Positions 55,149 through 63,814 of a stretch of DNA of 64,000 bases are shown piece after piece. This stretch comes from Eoetvoesiella caeni (GTDB lineage: Bacteria > Pseudomonadota > Gammaproteobacteria > Burkholderiales > Burkholderiaceae_B), in the NCBI RefSeq assembly GCF_003315175.1, contig NZ_QNRQ01000013.1, positions 1 through 64,000 of the forward strand. The letters run 5' to 3'. The notes under the pieces are model-generated. The model saw only the letters and a program-made list of their open reading frames with translations, had not been told where the DNA came from and did no database searches. The first letter of the stretch is position 1; every line of letters begins with the position of its first letter. The position numbers and the translations under genes were made by a program.

Positions 55149-56291
55149 ATGAAGATAAAGATTGTTGGAGCCGGTCCAGGCGGACTGTATTTTGCGGCGC
55201 TGATGAAGCAGCTTGATCCCAGCCATGAGATTACCTTGTATGAACGCAATCCGCGCGGCGCCACCTGGGGTTTCGGAGTGGTGTTTTCGGATCGCGCGCT
55301 GGAATTCCTGAAGGGCGACGACGAAGCGTTGTACGAGTACTTGAATCCGCACCTGGAAAACTGGCCCGAGATCACCATCGTCCATAACGACACCAGGATT
55401 CCGATTGCGGGCAATGGTTTTGCCTCTATTGGCCGGCTCGAGCTATTGACCCTGCTGTATGCCTATGTCGAGCAACTGGGCGTCAACATAGTCTTCGATA
55501 CTGAAATCAATAGCCTGGAGCAGCTTGGCGCGGCGGACTTGGTCGTGGGCGCGAACGGCGCGGCTTCCTGGATACGCACCGAAAACGAAGCGGCATTCGG
55601 CACCACCACCGACTGGCGGCCCAATAAATTCATTTGGTACGGCACCACCAAAGCGTTCAACAGCCTGACCCTTACCTTTCGCGAAACCGGCGCCGGCGTA
55701 TTCTGCGCCCACCATTACCGCTATAAGCCCGACATGAGCACCTTTCTGGTGGAAGTCGAAGAGGCAACATGGAAACGCGCCGGCTTCGAGACCATGAGCC
55801 CCGAAGATACCGTCAAGTATTGCGAAGAGGTGTTCGCCAAAGACCTGGAAGGCCATCCGATCATCAGCAACCATTCCTATTGGCGCAATTTCCCGGTGAT
55901 CTGGAACGAGCGCTGGAGCAACGGCAATGTCGTATTGCTTGGCGATGCGCTGCGCACGGCGCATTTTTCCATCGGCTCGGGCACCCGGCTTGCCATGGAA
56001 GATGCCGTGGCGCTGTTCAAGGCATTCAAAGAGAAGGGCGGCGATATTCCAGCCGCGCTGCAGCGATTCCAGGAAATGCGTCTTCCGCCCATGAAAAAAA
56101 TATGGCAGGCGGCCAATACCAGCATTGAGTGGTACGAAAAAATGGACGAACTCGTTCCAAAGCTAAGTCCGGTGGAGTTCGCCTATAGTTATATGACGCG
56201 TACGGGCAGGGTCGACCATGCGGAAATGCGCAAGCGGGACCCCGGTCTTGCCGCCGCATACGAGGCCCTGCACCCGGAAGCGGCGAAGTAA
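55149..56291 (+). CDS. FAD-dependent monooxygenase (salicylyl-CoA 5-hydroxylase N-domain-like)
   Basis: 380-residue group A flavin hydroxylase with FAD motif GAGPGG (7-12) and the later LLGDALRTAHFSIGSGTRLAMEDA, which replaces the usual GDAAH-PxxGQG block. The pattern YFAALMKQLDPSHEITLYERN and SIGSGTRLAMEDA resembles the monooxygenase half of salicylyl-CoA 5-hydroxylase and aminobenzoyl-CoA monooxygenases. It lacks the long C-terminal oxidoreductase domain of those fusions. Substrate may be an aryl-CoA or a free acid; undetermined. Confidence 0.85.
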   Translation: MKIKIVGAGPGGLYFAALMKQLDPSHEITLYERNPRGATWGFGVVFSDRALEFLKGDDEALYEYLNPHLENWPEITIVHNDTRIPIAGNGFASIGRLELLTLLYAYVEQLGVNIVFDTEINSLEQLGAADLVVGANGAASWIRTENEAAFGTTTDWRPNKFIWYGTTKAFNSLTLTFRETGAGVFCAHHYRYKPDMSTFLVEVEEATWKRAGFETMSPEDTVKYCEEVFAKDLEGHPIISNHSYWRNFPVIWNERWSNGNVVLLGDALRTAHFSIGSGTRLAMEDAVALFKAFKEKGGDIPAALQRFQEMRLPPMKKIWQAANTSIEWYEKMDELVPKLSPVEFAYSYMTRTGRVDHAEMRKRDPGLAAAYEALHPEAAK

Positions 56292-56424
56292 AAGCGGTGT
56301 GCCTGGCACATCGAAAAATGAATAACGCATATAGCCTGAGCGTATTATTCAGTTGGCGCCCAGGCCGCTACGATGATGTTGAACTATTTGCTGACCGCTA
56401 TGCGGCAGACCCAGGAGACAGACA

Positions 56425-57315
56425 ATGAGCAAACGCAAAGTAATCGTTACCGTGGCCCCCACAGGCGGGATGGCCAGCAAAAAGCAAAACCCCAATCTGC
56501 CGACGCAGCCGGCTGAAATCGCCGACGACGTCTACCGTTGCTACAACGCCGGAGCAAGCGTCGTGGCGCTGCATGCGCGCCGCGCCAGCGACGACGAGGC
56601 CACCTGCGACCCGAAGGTGTACACGCAAATGAACGAGCTCATTCGCGCCAAGTGCGACATCGTGCTCAATAACTCGACAGGCGGCGGCATCAACGGCGAC
56701 ATGGTCCACCAGCTTAATAATGGGCTGTGGGAAATCAATTTCGACGAACGCCTGAAAGGCATGGAAGCGCCAGGCGCCGAAATGTGCACGCTCGACGCCC
56801 AGACCATTTGCGCGACTTTCGGCGACAAGGAAATCCTTGTGCCGACGACGCCTACGCGCATCCGTACGCTGGCCGAAGGGATGATGGCCCGGGGCATCAA
56901 GCCCGAATGGGAAGTGTTCAGCCTGGAAGACATCATCAAGGACGTCGGCGGCGCCATCAAGGCAGGGCTGGACAAGGCTCCTTACTTCATCAATATCGTG
57001 TTGGGCGTCGGAGCCTTCCAGGGCGCGCTTCCCTACACCCCGAAGATTCTGCAAATGATGGTCGAACATCTGCCGCAGGATACCGTGTTCAACGTCAGCG
57101 CCATCGGGCCCGCGCAGTTGCCGGCAGCCGTACACGCGGTATTGCTGGGCGGCCACGCACGGGTGGGCCTTGAAGACAACCTGTATTACGAACAAGGCGT
57201 GCTGGCTACCAACGTCATGCTGGTCGAACGCTTCGTTCGCGTTATCCGCGAGCTGGGTTTCGAGCCGGCAACGCCCGCCGAAGCCCGCGAAATCATGGGA
57301 CTGCGTCCCCTGTAG
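56425..57315 (+). CDS. BKACE (3-keto-5-aminohexanoate cleavage, DUF849) family enzyme with altered metal motif
   Basis: 296-residue TIM-barrel enzyme. Family members cleave a beta-keto acid with acetyl-CoA, using zinc bound by an HxH pair and a downstream Glu. Here the first site reads VVALHARR, with Ala 48 in place of the first His while His 50 remains; the later Glu is present in [11 protein letters not shown]. The N-terminal [13 protein letters not shown] and GGGINGD blocks are otherwise normal. Strong terminator follows at 57331-57361. Confidence 0.88.
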   Translation: MSKRKVIVTVAPTGGMASKKQNPNLPTQPAEIADDVYRCYNAGASVVALHARRASDDEATCDPKVYTQMNELIRAKCDIVLNNSTGGGINGDMVHQLNNGLWEINFDERLKGMEAPGAEMCTLDAQTICATFGDKEILVPTTPTRIRTLAEGMMARGIKPEWEVFSLEDIIKDVGGAIKAGLDKAPYFINIVLGVGAFQGALPYTPKILQMMVEHLPQDTVFNVSAIGPAQLPAAVHAVLLGGHARVGLEDNLYYEQGVLATNVMLVERFVRVIRELGFEPATPAEAREIMGLRPL

Positions 57316-57330
57316 TTCGCCGGAAGGTGA

Positions 57331-57361
57331 AAGCCAAGCCGGCACACCGGCTTGGCTTTTA
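57331..57361 (+). terminator. Intrinsic terminator after BKACE gene
   Basis: AAGCCAAGCCGG (57331-57342), loop CACA, CCGGCTTGGCTT (57347-57358) then TTTA: a perfect 12-bp stem. It separates the hydroxylase/BKACE unit from the cupin/binding-protein unit. Confidence 0.88.
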
Positions 57362-57476
57362 CACCCAACTTACCTTTCATATGGTCAGTCAAGTTTTTTG
57401 CGTACGCCGTGCCCTTGTCATAGCAGTGCGCAGGCGGAACCGACTTTAATTTCAGCAGATATCAACGTATAAGCGT

Positions 57477-57518
57477 TCGACAGTGTTGTCGACAGACATG
57501 GCGTCGACAAATTTCGAC
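57477..57518. promoter_or_regulatory. TCGAC-rich operator candidate before the cupin gene
   Basis: TCGAC occurs four times in 42 bp (57477, 57489, 57504, 57514). Two copies form a perfect inverted repeat, TTGTCGAC (57486-57493) and GTCGACAA (57503-57510), 17 bp centre to centre. This ends 27 bp before the GTG start of the cupin gene. Confidence 0.55.
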
Positions 57519-57545
57519 TTGGAACGCAATTTTTCAGGAGCCAAC

Positions 57546-58106
57546 GTGGGCAGCGATAAAACCATCAGGCCGGTTCGCCGGATCGTGACAGGCCATGACT
57601 CAAACGGCAAGTCCATTATTGTTTCGGATGCGGCTTCTCCGCACTCGATGTCCTTGGCGGGGGTTTCCGATTTCGGCGTAACCGATATCTGGAAAACATA
57701 CGAAGCGCCCGCCAGCAACCAGGGAACCGACGACGCTTGTTCGGGAAAGATTGAACTGGCGCCGCCTAAATCCGGTTCGGTTTTTCGGGTCGTGCAGTTT
57801 CCCCCCGATAAAGATTATGTAGGAAAGTGGGAGCGCAACAATGCCTTTTCGTCCTTGGGGGAATCGGGTGCCGACGCCATCCATGAAAGCGGGGCGCGGC
57901 ATGAAGCAATGCATTGCACGCATTCCGTCGATTATGCGTTTGTGCTCGAGGGCGAAATTTGGGCGGTTCTGGACGAGGATGAAACCCGTATGGTTGCAGG
58001 AGATGTTCTTGTCCAGCGAGGCACGAACCATGCGTGGAGCAACAGAAGCGACAAGCCCTGCATGGTCGGGTTTGTTTTGATCGATGCAGTTCCTTTTGCG
58101 GGCTGA
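57546..58106 (+). CDS. Single-domain cupin protein
   Basis: 186-residue protein with one cupin barrel in the C-terminal half: MHCTHSVDYAFVLEGEIWAVLD, then GDVLVQRGTNHAW. Too short (one barrel) to be gentisate 1,2-dioxygenase, which has two and about 350 residues. This cupin class is often found beside aromatic-degradation genes, but its role is not known. Start is the GTG at 57546, with CAGGAG 5 nt upstream; earlier in-frame ATGs lack a ribosome site and overlap the operator-like repeats. Confidence 0.83.
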   Translation: MGSDKTIRPVRRIVTGHDSNGKSIIVSDAASPHSMSLAGVSDFGVTDIWKTYEAPASNQGTDDACSGKIELAPPKSGSVFRVVQFPPDKDYVGKWERNNAFSSLGESGADAIHESGARHEAMHCTHSVDYAFVLEGEIWAVLDEDETRMVAGDVLVQRGTNHAWSNRSDKPCMVGFVLIDAVPFAG

Positions 58107-58144
58107 TTACTCTTAATCGACTCGAATCACGACTGGAGACAAAA

Positions 58145-59320
58145 ATGAAAATCAAGAAATTGACGCTGAGTGTGGCAAGCGCCGTGGCCTTGGCCATACT
58201 TGCGGCGCCCGCAATGGCCGACGTGAAAATCGGCTTTACCGGCCCGATGTCCGGCCCCGCGGCCAGCCTGGGCCAGGACCAGTACGACGGCTTTATGCTG
58301 GCCGTCGAAAAGTACCAGGGCAAGCTGGGCGGGCAAGCCACCACCGTCATCAAAGAGGACGACCAGGTCAAGCCCGAGGTCGGCTTGCAAGCCGTCAGGA
58401 AACTGCTGGACAGAGATCATGTCGACGCCATCGTGGGGTTGGGGTTCACCAATGTCCTGATGGCCGTATGGCCACAAATATCCAAGTCGGGCAAGGTTGC
58501 CATTGCTACCAATTCCGGGCCGGAGGCTTTGGCGGGCGCGGGCTGCAAGCCCAATTTCTTTTCAGCCGCCTGGGAAAGCGACGGGCCCGCGGAATCCATG
58601 GGCGTCTATGCCGAACAACAAAAATACGGCAAGGTGTTTTTGATGGCGCCGAATTACCAGGCGGGCAAAGAAATGCTGGCCGGGTTCAAGCGCTTCTATA
58701 AAGGCACGGTGGTAAACGAGATATACACGCCTCTTAGTCAAACCGACTATTCAACCGAGATTTCGCAGTTGCAGGCCTCGGGCGCCGACGCGGTTTTTGT
58801 GTTCTACCCTGGCGGTCTGGGCATCAATTTTGTAAAGCAAATGAACCAGGCCGGCATGCTGGACAAGCTGCCCGTATTGTCCGTCTTTACGGTGGACGGC
58901 ACGACGCTGCCGGCCCTGAAAGGCCTGGCGGCGGGCGTGGTTGCCGGAGCCATGTGGGACGCTTCGCTGGACATTCCCGAAAGCAAGGAATTCGTGCAGG
59001 CCTTCCAGGCCAAGTACAAGCGCACGCCCAGCCTTTACGCGGCCACCGGCTATGACGCCGCCAGCATCCTGAACGTTGCCATTGCCAAGGTGGGCGACAA
59101 ACTAAGCGACAACGCGGCATTTGCCGCCGCGGTCAAGGCGGCGGGCAGCGAATTCAAGTCGGTGCGGGGGCCGTTCCAGTTCAATAACAATAATATGCCG
59201 ATCGAAAACTTCTATGCTTTCAAAGCGGTGAAGGACGGCAATGGCGTGGCCATGCAGCAAATCGGCACGCCGCTGGCGATGCACAAGGACGTCTATCATC
59301 AGGAATGCAAGATGAAATAA
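58145..59320 (+). CDS. ABC transporter substrate-binding protein, Liv type (paralogue 2)
   Basis: 391-residue periplasmic receptor with Sec signal (cleavage near PAMADVKIG). Parallel in sequence to the protein at 52852: DVKIGFTGPMSGPAASLGQDQYDGF, AEDDQ/KEDDQ, YTPLSQTDYSTEI. Follows the cupin gene by 38 bp and is ended by a strong terminator at 59392-59423. It probably shares the livHMGF transporter with paralogue 1. Confidence 0.93.
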   Translation: MKIKKLTLSVASAVALAILAAPAMADVKIGFTGPMSGPAASLGQDQYDGFMLAVEKYQGKLGGQATTVIKEDDQVKPEVGLQAVRKLLDRDHVDAIVGLGFTNVLMAVWPQISKSGKVAIATNSGPEALAGAGCKPNFFSAAWESDGPAESMGVYAEQQKYGKVFLMAPNYQAGKEMLAGFKRFYKGTVVNEIYTPLSQTDYSTEISQLQASGADAVFVFYPGGLGINFVKQMNQAGMLDKLPVLSVFTVDGTTLPALKGLAAGVVAGAMWDASLDIPESKEFVQAFQAKYKRTPSLYAATGYDAASILNVAIAKVGDKLSDNAAFAAAVKAAGSEFKSVRGPFQFNNNNMPIENFYAFKAVKDGNGVAMQQIGTPLAMHKDVYHQECKMK

Positions 59321-59391
59321 GGGCGGCGCAACGCAGCCTTTGCCGCCACCTTGCCGGCGCGCAAGGGCCGGCATTGCCCTCTGTTTAACGC

Positions 59392-59423
59392 TCGGCCGCA
59401 CAATTTTGTGCGGCCGATTTTTT
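59392..59423. terminator. Strong intrinsic terminator between convergent genes
   Basis: TCGGCCGCACAA (59392-59403), loop TT, TTGTGCGGCCGA (59406-59417), then TTTTTT: a 12-bp perfect stem with a good U-tract on the plus strand. It ends the binding-protein message, 18 bp before the stop of the leftward maleylacetate reductase gene. Confidence 0.92.
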
Positions 59424-59441
59424 AGGCTTGACGGGATGTGC

Positions 59442-60506
59442 TTAAAGGCTTGGCGCTTCGCCGGCCCAGGCCCGGGCCAGCAGCTTGCGGATGCCATCGG
59501 CTTCCAGCGGCCTGGGATTCCAGTAGGGGTTTTTCAGGGCCAGTTCGGTGGCCAGCTCAATGCCGGTTTCGGGCATGCCCAGTTCTTTGAGGGAGCGCGG
59601 TGCGCCCAGTTTGCCGGCAAGGTCCCAAAGGCCTTGCGCGGCATCGGGCGCATTCAGCGCGCGCGCTATGCGTTGCATGGCGTCGGCGGCCGCCTTGCTG
59701 TTGTAGGCCGCCGTGTGCGGCAGCATGACGGCATGGGTTTGGGCATGGGGCAGGTCGAACGCGCCGCCCAGCACGTGGCATAGCTTGTGGTGCAGGGCCA
59801 TGCCGGCCGAAGCCAGGCAAATGCCGCAAAGCCATGCGCCGTACAGGGCGTCGGAGCGCGCTTCAAGATCTTTGGGCGACTGCGTGATGGTGGGCAGGGC
59901 GCGGGCGAAGGCGGCAAGGCCTTCTTCGGCCATGATGGACGTAACCGGGTTGCGGTCTTGCGCATACAGGGCTTCCACGGCGTGCGCCATGGCGTTCAGG
60001 CCGCTGGTGGCGGAAAGGGCGGCCGGCAGGGTCAGCGACAAGTCGACGTCGTAAATGACGGTTTTGGGCAAGATGACGGGTAGCCGCTTGGTGGTCTTCA
60101 CGCCGTTTTCAGTTTCGCCCAGGATGGGGGTCATTTCGGAACCGGCATAGGTGGTGGGTACGGCAATTTGAGGCAAGCCCGTGCGCAGGGCAATGGCCTT
60201 GCCCAGGCCCGTGGTCGAGCCGCCGCCCAGCGCCACGACGCAGTCGGCTTCCAGGCGCTGGACCTGCGCAACCGCCTGTTCTGATATCTCGACGGGCGTG
60301 TGCATGGTGGCGTTGCTGTAGATGCCGGCCGAGACGGAACCCAATAATTCAGAGACGTTCTGGGCCCACGGTTCTTGTTGCGGCGTGGACAGCACCAGAA
60401 CCCGGCGTGCGCCAAGCCGCTCGACCTCGTGTGGAAGGCTTTGCAGTTTTCCCTGGCCGAAAATGACCCGGGTTGGAAGCGCTTCGTATATAAAGTCGTG
60501 GTTCAT
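59442..60506 (-). CDS. Maleylacetate reductase
   Basis: 354-residue group III (iron-type) alcohol dehydrogenase fold enzyme reducing maleylacetate to 3-oxoadipate with NAD(P)H. NAD-binding GGGSTTGLGKAIAL, PTTYAGSEMTPI and GLNAMAHAVEALYA are characteristic of maleylacetate reductases (MacA/TcbF/GraC group). Together with the next two genes it converts hydroxyquinol to 3-oxoadipate. Distal gene of the MarR-linked unit. Confidence 0.93.
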   Translation of the reverse strand: MNHDFIYEALPTRVIFGQGKLQSLPHEVERLGARRVLVLSTPQQEPWAQNVSELLGSVSAGIYSNATMHTPVEISEQAVAQVQRLEADCVVALGGGSTTGLGKAIALRTGLPQIAVPTTYAGSEMTPILGETENGVKTTKRLPVILPKTVIYDVDLSLTLPAALSATSGLNAMAHAVEALYAQDRNPVTSIMAEEGLAAFARALPTITQSPKDLEARSDALYGAWLCGICLASAGMALHHKLCHVLGGAFDLPHAQTHAVMLPHTAAYNSKAAADAMQRIARALNAPDAAQGLWDLAGKLGAPRSLKELGMPETGIELATELALKNPYWNPRPLEADGIRKLLARAWAGEAPSL

Positions 60507-60535
60507 GGCGTCATCCTTCAGTGATGCAAATCAGT

Positions 60536-61369
60536 TTAGCTGTTGCTGGGGTTCAGTACAAAATCATATTCCAGCAGGTAAGTGCCGTCGGCTTGTTCTA
60601 CCCAGTCCACCACCAGCGACTTGCGCACCCCGAACACCACGTCCGAATCCAGGTAGCGGCTATCGCGGCGAAAAACGTGCGTTACCAGTGTTTCGTAGCC
60701 GTCGGCCTTGATCATGAAATGCAGGTGGGCGGGCCGCCACGGGTGGTTGTTGGTGAGATTCAGCATTTGGCCGACGGGGCCGTCGTCCGGTATGGGATAG
60801 GGCACGGCCACGATAGAGCGAAAGTAATAGTTGCCTTCGGAGTCCGTGTGCAGGACGCCGCGGCCTTGCATGCTGTCCAGATGGGGCTTTTGAACGTCGT
60901 ACGATCCGTCGTCGTCGGACTGCCACACTTCTATAGAGGCGCCGGCAACCGGTTCCCCGTCCAGGCCCTTGACGCTTCCTTTCACGAAGCACGGTGTGCC
61001 GTTGGCTCCGTTGGCGACATCGTCGCCCAAGGCGTATTCGGGCGCGTTGGACACATAAAAGGGCCCGAACACAGTGGATTCCGTACAGCCTTCGGGCTTG
61101 TCGTTGTTTATGGCTACCGTCAGCATGGACAGGCCCAGCGTGTCCGACAGCAAGATGAATTCCTGGCGTTTGTCGTCGGTAATGTGGCCTACCCGCGTCA
61201 GGAAGTCGATGGCTTGGGCCCACTCTTGTTCGGTCAGTTTTACGTCGCGGGCAAAACCATGCAGGTGCTGGATCAGGCTGCTCATTATTTCTTTGAGCCT
61301 GGGATCTGGCGTATTGGCAAATCGTTCAAGGACAACCTGGGTGATGTTGTCTTTATTTAAATCCAGCAT
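60536..61369 (-). CDS. Hydroxyquinol 1,2-dioxygenase (intradiol)
   Basis: 277-residue non-haem Fe(III) intradiol dioxygenase. Iron ligands are two Tyr (in GPFYVSNAPEY and NYYFRSI) and two His in HPWRPAHLHFMI. An N-terminal helical dimerisation domain of about 100 residues precedes the catalytic fold. Linkage to maleylacetate reductase and a resorcinol-type hydroxylase supports hydroxyquinol rather than catechol as the substrate, since catechol products would need muconate cycloisomerase. Confidence 0.93.
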   Translation of the reverse strand: MLDLNKDNITQVVLERFANTPDPRLKEIMSSLIQHLHGFARDVKLTEQEWAQAIDFLTRVGHITDDKRQEFILLSDTLGLSMLTVAINNDKPEGCTESTVFGPFYVSNAPEYALGDDVANGANGTPCFVKGSVKGLDGEPVAGASIEVWQSDDDGSYDVQKPHLDSMQGRGVLHTDSEGNYYFRSIVAVPYPIPDDGPVGQMLNLTNNHPWRPAHLHFMIKADGYETLVTHVFRRDSRYLDSDVVFGVRKSLVVDWVEQADGTYLLEYDFVLNPSNS

Positions 61370-61406
61370 AAAACCTCCATGAACATGGGTGGAATAAAAG
61401 GGCGGG

Positions 61407-63101
61407 TCAGGCTATTGTGCCTTGTGCGGGCGCCGCTTGGGAATCCGTATTGGCCATACCCAGTATTTGGCTGAAAACTTGCTGCGCCGGCGAGCAGGAG
61501 TCGCCGCGCCATGCAACGATCTGGTCGGGGCGTATCAGTGCGTAATCGGCTTCATAAAGTTGGTGCGCCTGGGGCACATGGACGACCTTAAGCTCGATCC
61601 CCCTGCGGCCGGCCTCGTCGATAAACGCCTGGCTGCCCGGGCCGGCATCCGGCCCGGTACAAAGCAAGGTCCATTCAAAGCCGAACATATCGTATAAAGA
61701 GCGGCCGTCGCCCAGCCACATGTGGGGCGGGCGTCCCCCTGGAGTGGCGGTGGGGATGTACTCGTTGGCGGCGTCGGGCGGCGGCGTGGTGCCGTCCGGA
61801 ACAATGGCCGGCGAGCCATCGTAGCGGCCGCCAAAGGTTACGCCGGGAATGTTGAACTCGGCCCTGCCATGGGCGGCCAGGTAGGCGCCGGCTTTTTCAC
61901 GTTCGGCGGCGCCCTCGGGGCTGTCCTCTTCGATATTGCCTGCGGGCTTGAACAGGCCCAGCGAGTCGGCGAACTGGCGCGCATAGGCTGTGTTGCGCAG
62001 GCCCAGCGGCCGGCGTTCCGCTTCATAGGTATCCAGCAGTTGGGGCGCAGCGATTCCTTTTATGACCGCCGCCAGTTTCCAGCCCAGGTTGACGGCGTCT
62101 TCCACCGCGGTGTTGTAGCCCAGGCCGCCCGTGGGTGTGAACAGGTGCACGGCGTCGCCGCCCAGGAATACCCGGCCCTTCTGGAAGTGTTCGGCAACCA
62201 GCGAATGGCCGGCCGTCCATGATCCACGGGACAGTATCTCGACCTCGACCGGCACGCCTACCGCGGCCTGGAACATTTCCCGGGCTTGCTGGTCGGTAAT
62301 GTCCTCTTCGCGCTCATGCGGTTTCAACTGGGTGTGGAAGGCAAACTCGCTCTTGCCGTCGACGGTGGCCATGAAGGCGCGCCGCTCGGGGTTGAAGCAT
62401 ACATTCATCCAGGCGGGCGGATGCGGCACAGTGCGGTAGAAGTCGGGTACACGGGCATAGATGGCGTACATGCGCCCGCCCATGAAGTCGCGGGCAATGC
62501 CTGTTTCGCCGCCATAGCGCAGGCCCAGCCGTTCGCGCACCAGGCTGCGGGGGCCGTCGGCGCCGACCAGATAGGCGGCTTCGATAGTCTGGCGGGTGCC
62601 GTCGGCAACGCATTCCACATCCACCGAGACCGCGTTGCCCAGATCGCGAAAGCCGGTCATTCTCCAGCCGTAGTTGATGGAAATCCCGGGCAGCTTTTCG
62701 GCCTGCCGGCGCAGTTCAGCTTCGACGAATTTCTGCGAAACGCGGTGAGGCAGTTCGGCCGCGCTCCATGAACCCGACAATGAATGGATTTTTTCCACGG
62801 CCTCTTGGGCCGATGGCAGCTTGAAGCGAGCCAGTTCATGTGCGGCATAGCGGGTGGAATAGGCGATGTCGGTGGGGAAGTTGCCGGGCAGGCCAAGATG
62901 GCGTATTGCGTCGGCAAAACCCAGGCGGCGAAAGTGTTCCATGGTGCGCGCCTGCGTGGCGTTGGCCTGGGGATTGAAGGCGGTACTGGACTTTTCGTCG
63001 ACGAGAATGGCTTGTATGCCGCGCCGGCCAAGCTCGTTGGCCAGCATCAAGCCGCAAGGGCCGCCGCCCGCAATAAGGACGGAAGTTTGGCTGGGTAACA
63101 T
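61407..63101 (-). CDS. FAD-dependent aromatic hydroxylase (resorcinol hydroxylase-like)
   Basis: 564-residue group A flavin monooxygenase. FAD motif GGGPCG (12-17), DGPRS in the middle, GDAVHLFTPTGGLGYNTAVEDA and a C-terminal thioredoxin-like domain. Likely makes hydroxyquinol from resorcinol or a related dihydroxybenzene (inference from the adjacent dioxygenase and reductase). A clear sigma-70 promoter lies directly upstream. Confidence 0.87.
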   Translation of the reverse strand: MLPSQTSVLIAGGGPCGLMLANELGRRGIQAILVDEKSSTAFNPQANATQARTMEHFRRLGFADAIRHLGLPGNFPTDIAYSTRYAAHELARFKLPSAQEAVEKIHSLSGSWSAAELPHRVSQKFVEAELRRQAEKLPGISINYGWRMTGFRDLGNAVSVDVECVADGTRQTIEAAYLVGADGPRSLVRERLGLRYGGETGIARDFMGGRMYAIYARVPDFYRTVPHPPAWMNVCFNPERRAFMATVDGKSEFAFHTQLKPHEREEDITDQQAREMFQAAVGVPVEVEILSRGSWTAGHSLVAEHFQKGRVFLGGDAVHLFTPTGGLGYNTAVEDAVNLGWKLAAVIKGIAAPQLLDTYEAERRPLGLRNTAYARQFADSLGLFKPAGNIEEDSPEGAAEREKAGAYLAAHGRAEFNIPGVTFGGRYDGSPAIVPDGTTPPPDAANEYIPTATPGGRPPHMWLGDGRSLYDMFGFEWTLLCTGPDAGPGSQAFIDEAGRRGIELKVVHVPQAHQLYEADYALIRPDQIVAWRGDSCSPAQQVFSQILGMANTDSQAAPAQGTIA

Positions 63102-63138
63102 GGTGCACTCCGGGAAGGCTGATGATGGGAATGCGTTA

Positions 63139-63167
63139 ATGGTAAGTTTGCCTGACTAAATTGTCAA
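63139..63167 (-). promoter_or_regulatory. Sigma-70 promoter of the hydroxyquinol operon
   Basis: On the minus strand TTGACA (63167-63162), 17 bp, TACCAT (63144-63139): consensus -35 and ideal spacing in the 72-bp gap between the MarR stop and the hydroxylase start. MarR binding here would block it. Confidence 0.7.
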
Positions 63168-63173
63168 TGGAAT

Positions 63174-63683
63174 TTATGTTTCGCCGTAGTCGGCCAGCGC
63201 CTGCCTGAGCTGCTTCAGGCGCTGCAAGCCAAGCTCTTCTTCCATTTCCGCTTCGGCCTGTTGCAGTGCGGTGCGAAAGGCATTCAGCCATTCAATGCCC
63301 AAGGGCGTGAAGAACACGATGCGGGAGCGCTTGTCGTTGGGGTCCGGTTTGCGTTCGACGACACCGCCCGCTTCCAGCTGGGCGATAAGTTCGCCCACGG
63401 ATTGCTTGGTGATGCCGGCACGCCTGGCAAGGTCGGTCGCCCGCGTGCCTTCGATATCCAGATTGCGCGTGATCGTGATGTGGCTAAGCGAGAACCCGCT
63501 GTAGCCGGCTTCGTCCATCTGTTGCAGGATGCGGCTTTCAAACCGGGTGATGGCGTTGTTAAGCAGGCGGCCTATGTTGTGCTTGCGCCATGATTGGCTG
63601 TCGCTGTGTTCGCCGGCCGGCAGCGCCGTGCGCGCCCGGCGCCGGACTGGCCGGGCACTTTTCTTGGCGGGGGTGTTTTCCAT
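63174..63683 (-). CDS. MarR family transcriptional regulator
   Basis: 169-residue winged-helix regulator. HTH segment GTRATDLARRAGITKQSVGELIAQLE and wing RKPDPNDKRSRIVFFT are standard MarR features. The basic N-terminal tail (about 30 residues, KKSARPVRRRAR) is longer than usual. It lies upstream of the hydroxyquinol genes on the same strand and probably represses them in the absence of an aromatic ligand. Confidence 0.92.
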   Translation of the reverse strand: MENTPAKKSARPVRRRARTALPAGEHSDSQSWRKHNIGRLLNNAITRFESRILQQMDEAGYSGFSLSHITITRNLDIEGTRATDLARRAGITKQSVGELIAQLEAGGVVERKPDPNDKRSRIVFFTPLGIEWLNAFRTALQQAEAEMEEELGLQRLKQLRQALADYGET

Positions 63684-63758
63684 GCGTTCGCTTATTCAGT
63701 ATTTTGGCCGTATGACGAGTAAAGCCGGTCTTTGCGAACTTTATCATTGCCAAGAGAC

Positions 63759-63788
63759 AGGGGCCAGTCCCCAAGGAATCCGGCCCCT
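63759..63788 (+). terminator. GC hairpin between MarR gene and right-edge gene
   Basis: AGGGGCC (63759-63765) pairs with GGCCCCT (63782-63788), loop 16 nt, followed on the plus strand by TTT. It lies just beyond the stop of the leftward gene at 63815 and may mark its 3' end, although the U-tract faces the other way. Confidence 0.35.
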
Positions 63789-63814
63789 TTTGCGTTCAAT
63801 CCAGCTACGAATTT

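Noticed and set aside
57546-58106. Gentisate 1,2-dioxygenase
   Set aside because: The protein has a single cupin barrel and 186 residues; gentisate dioxygenases are bicupins of about 350 residues.
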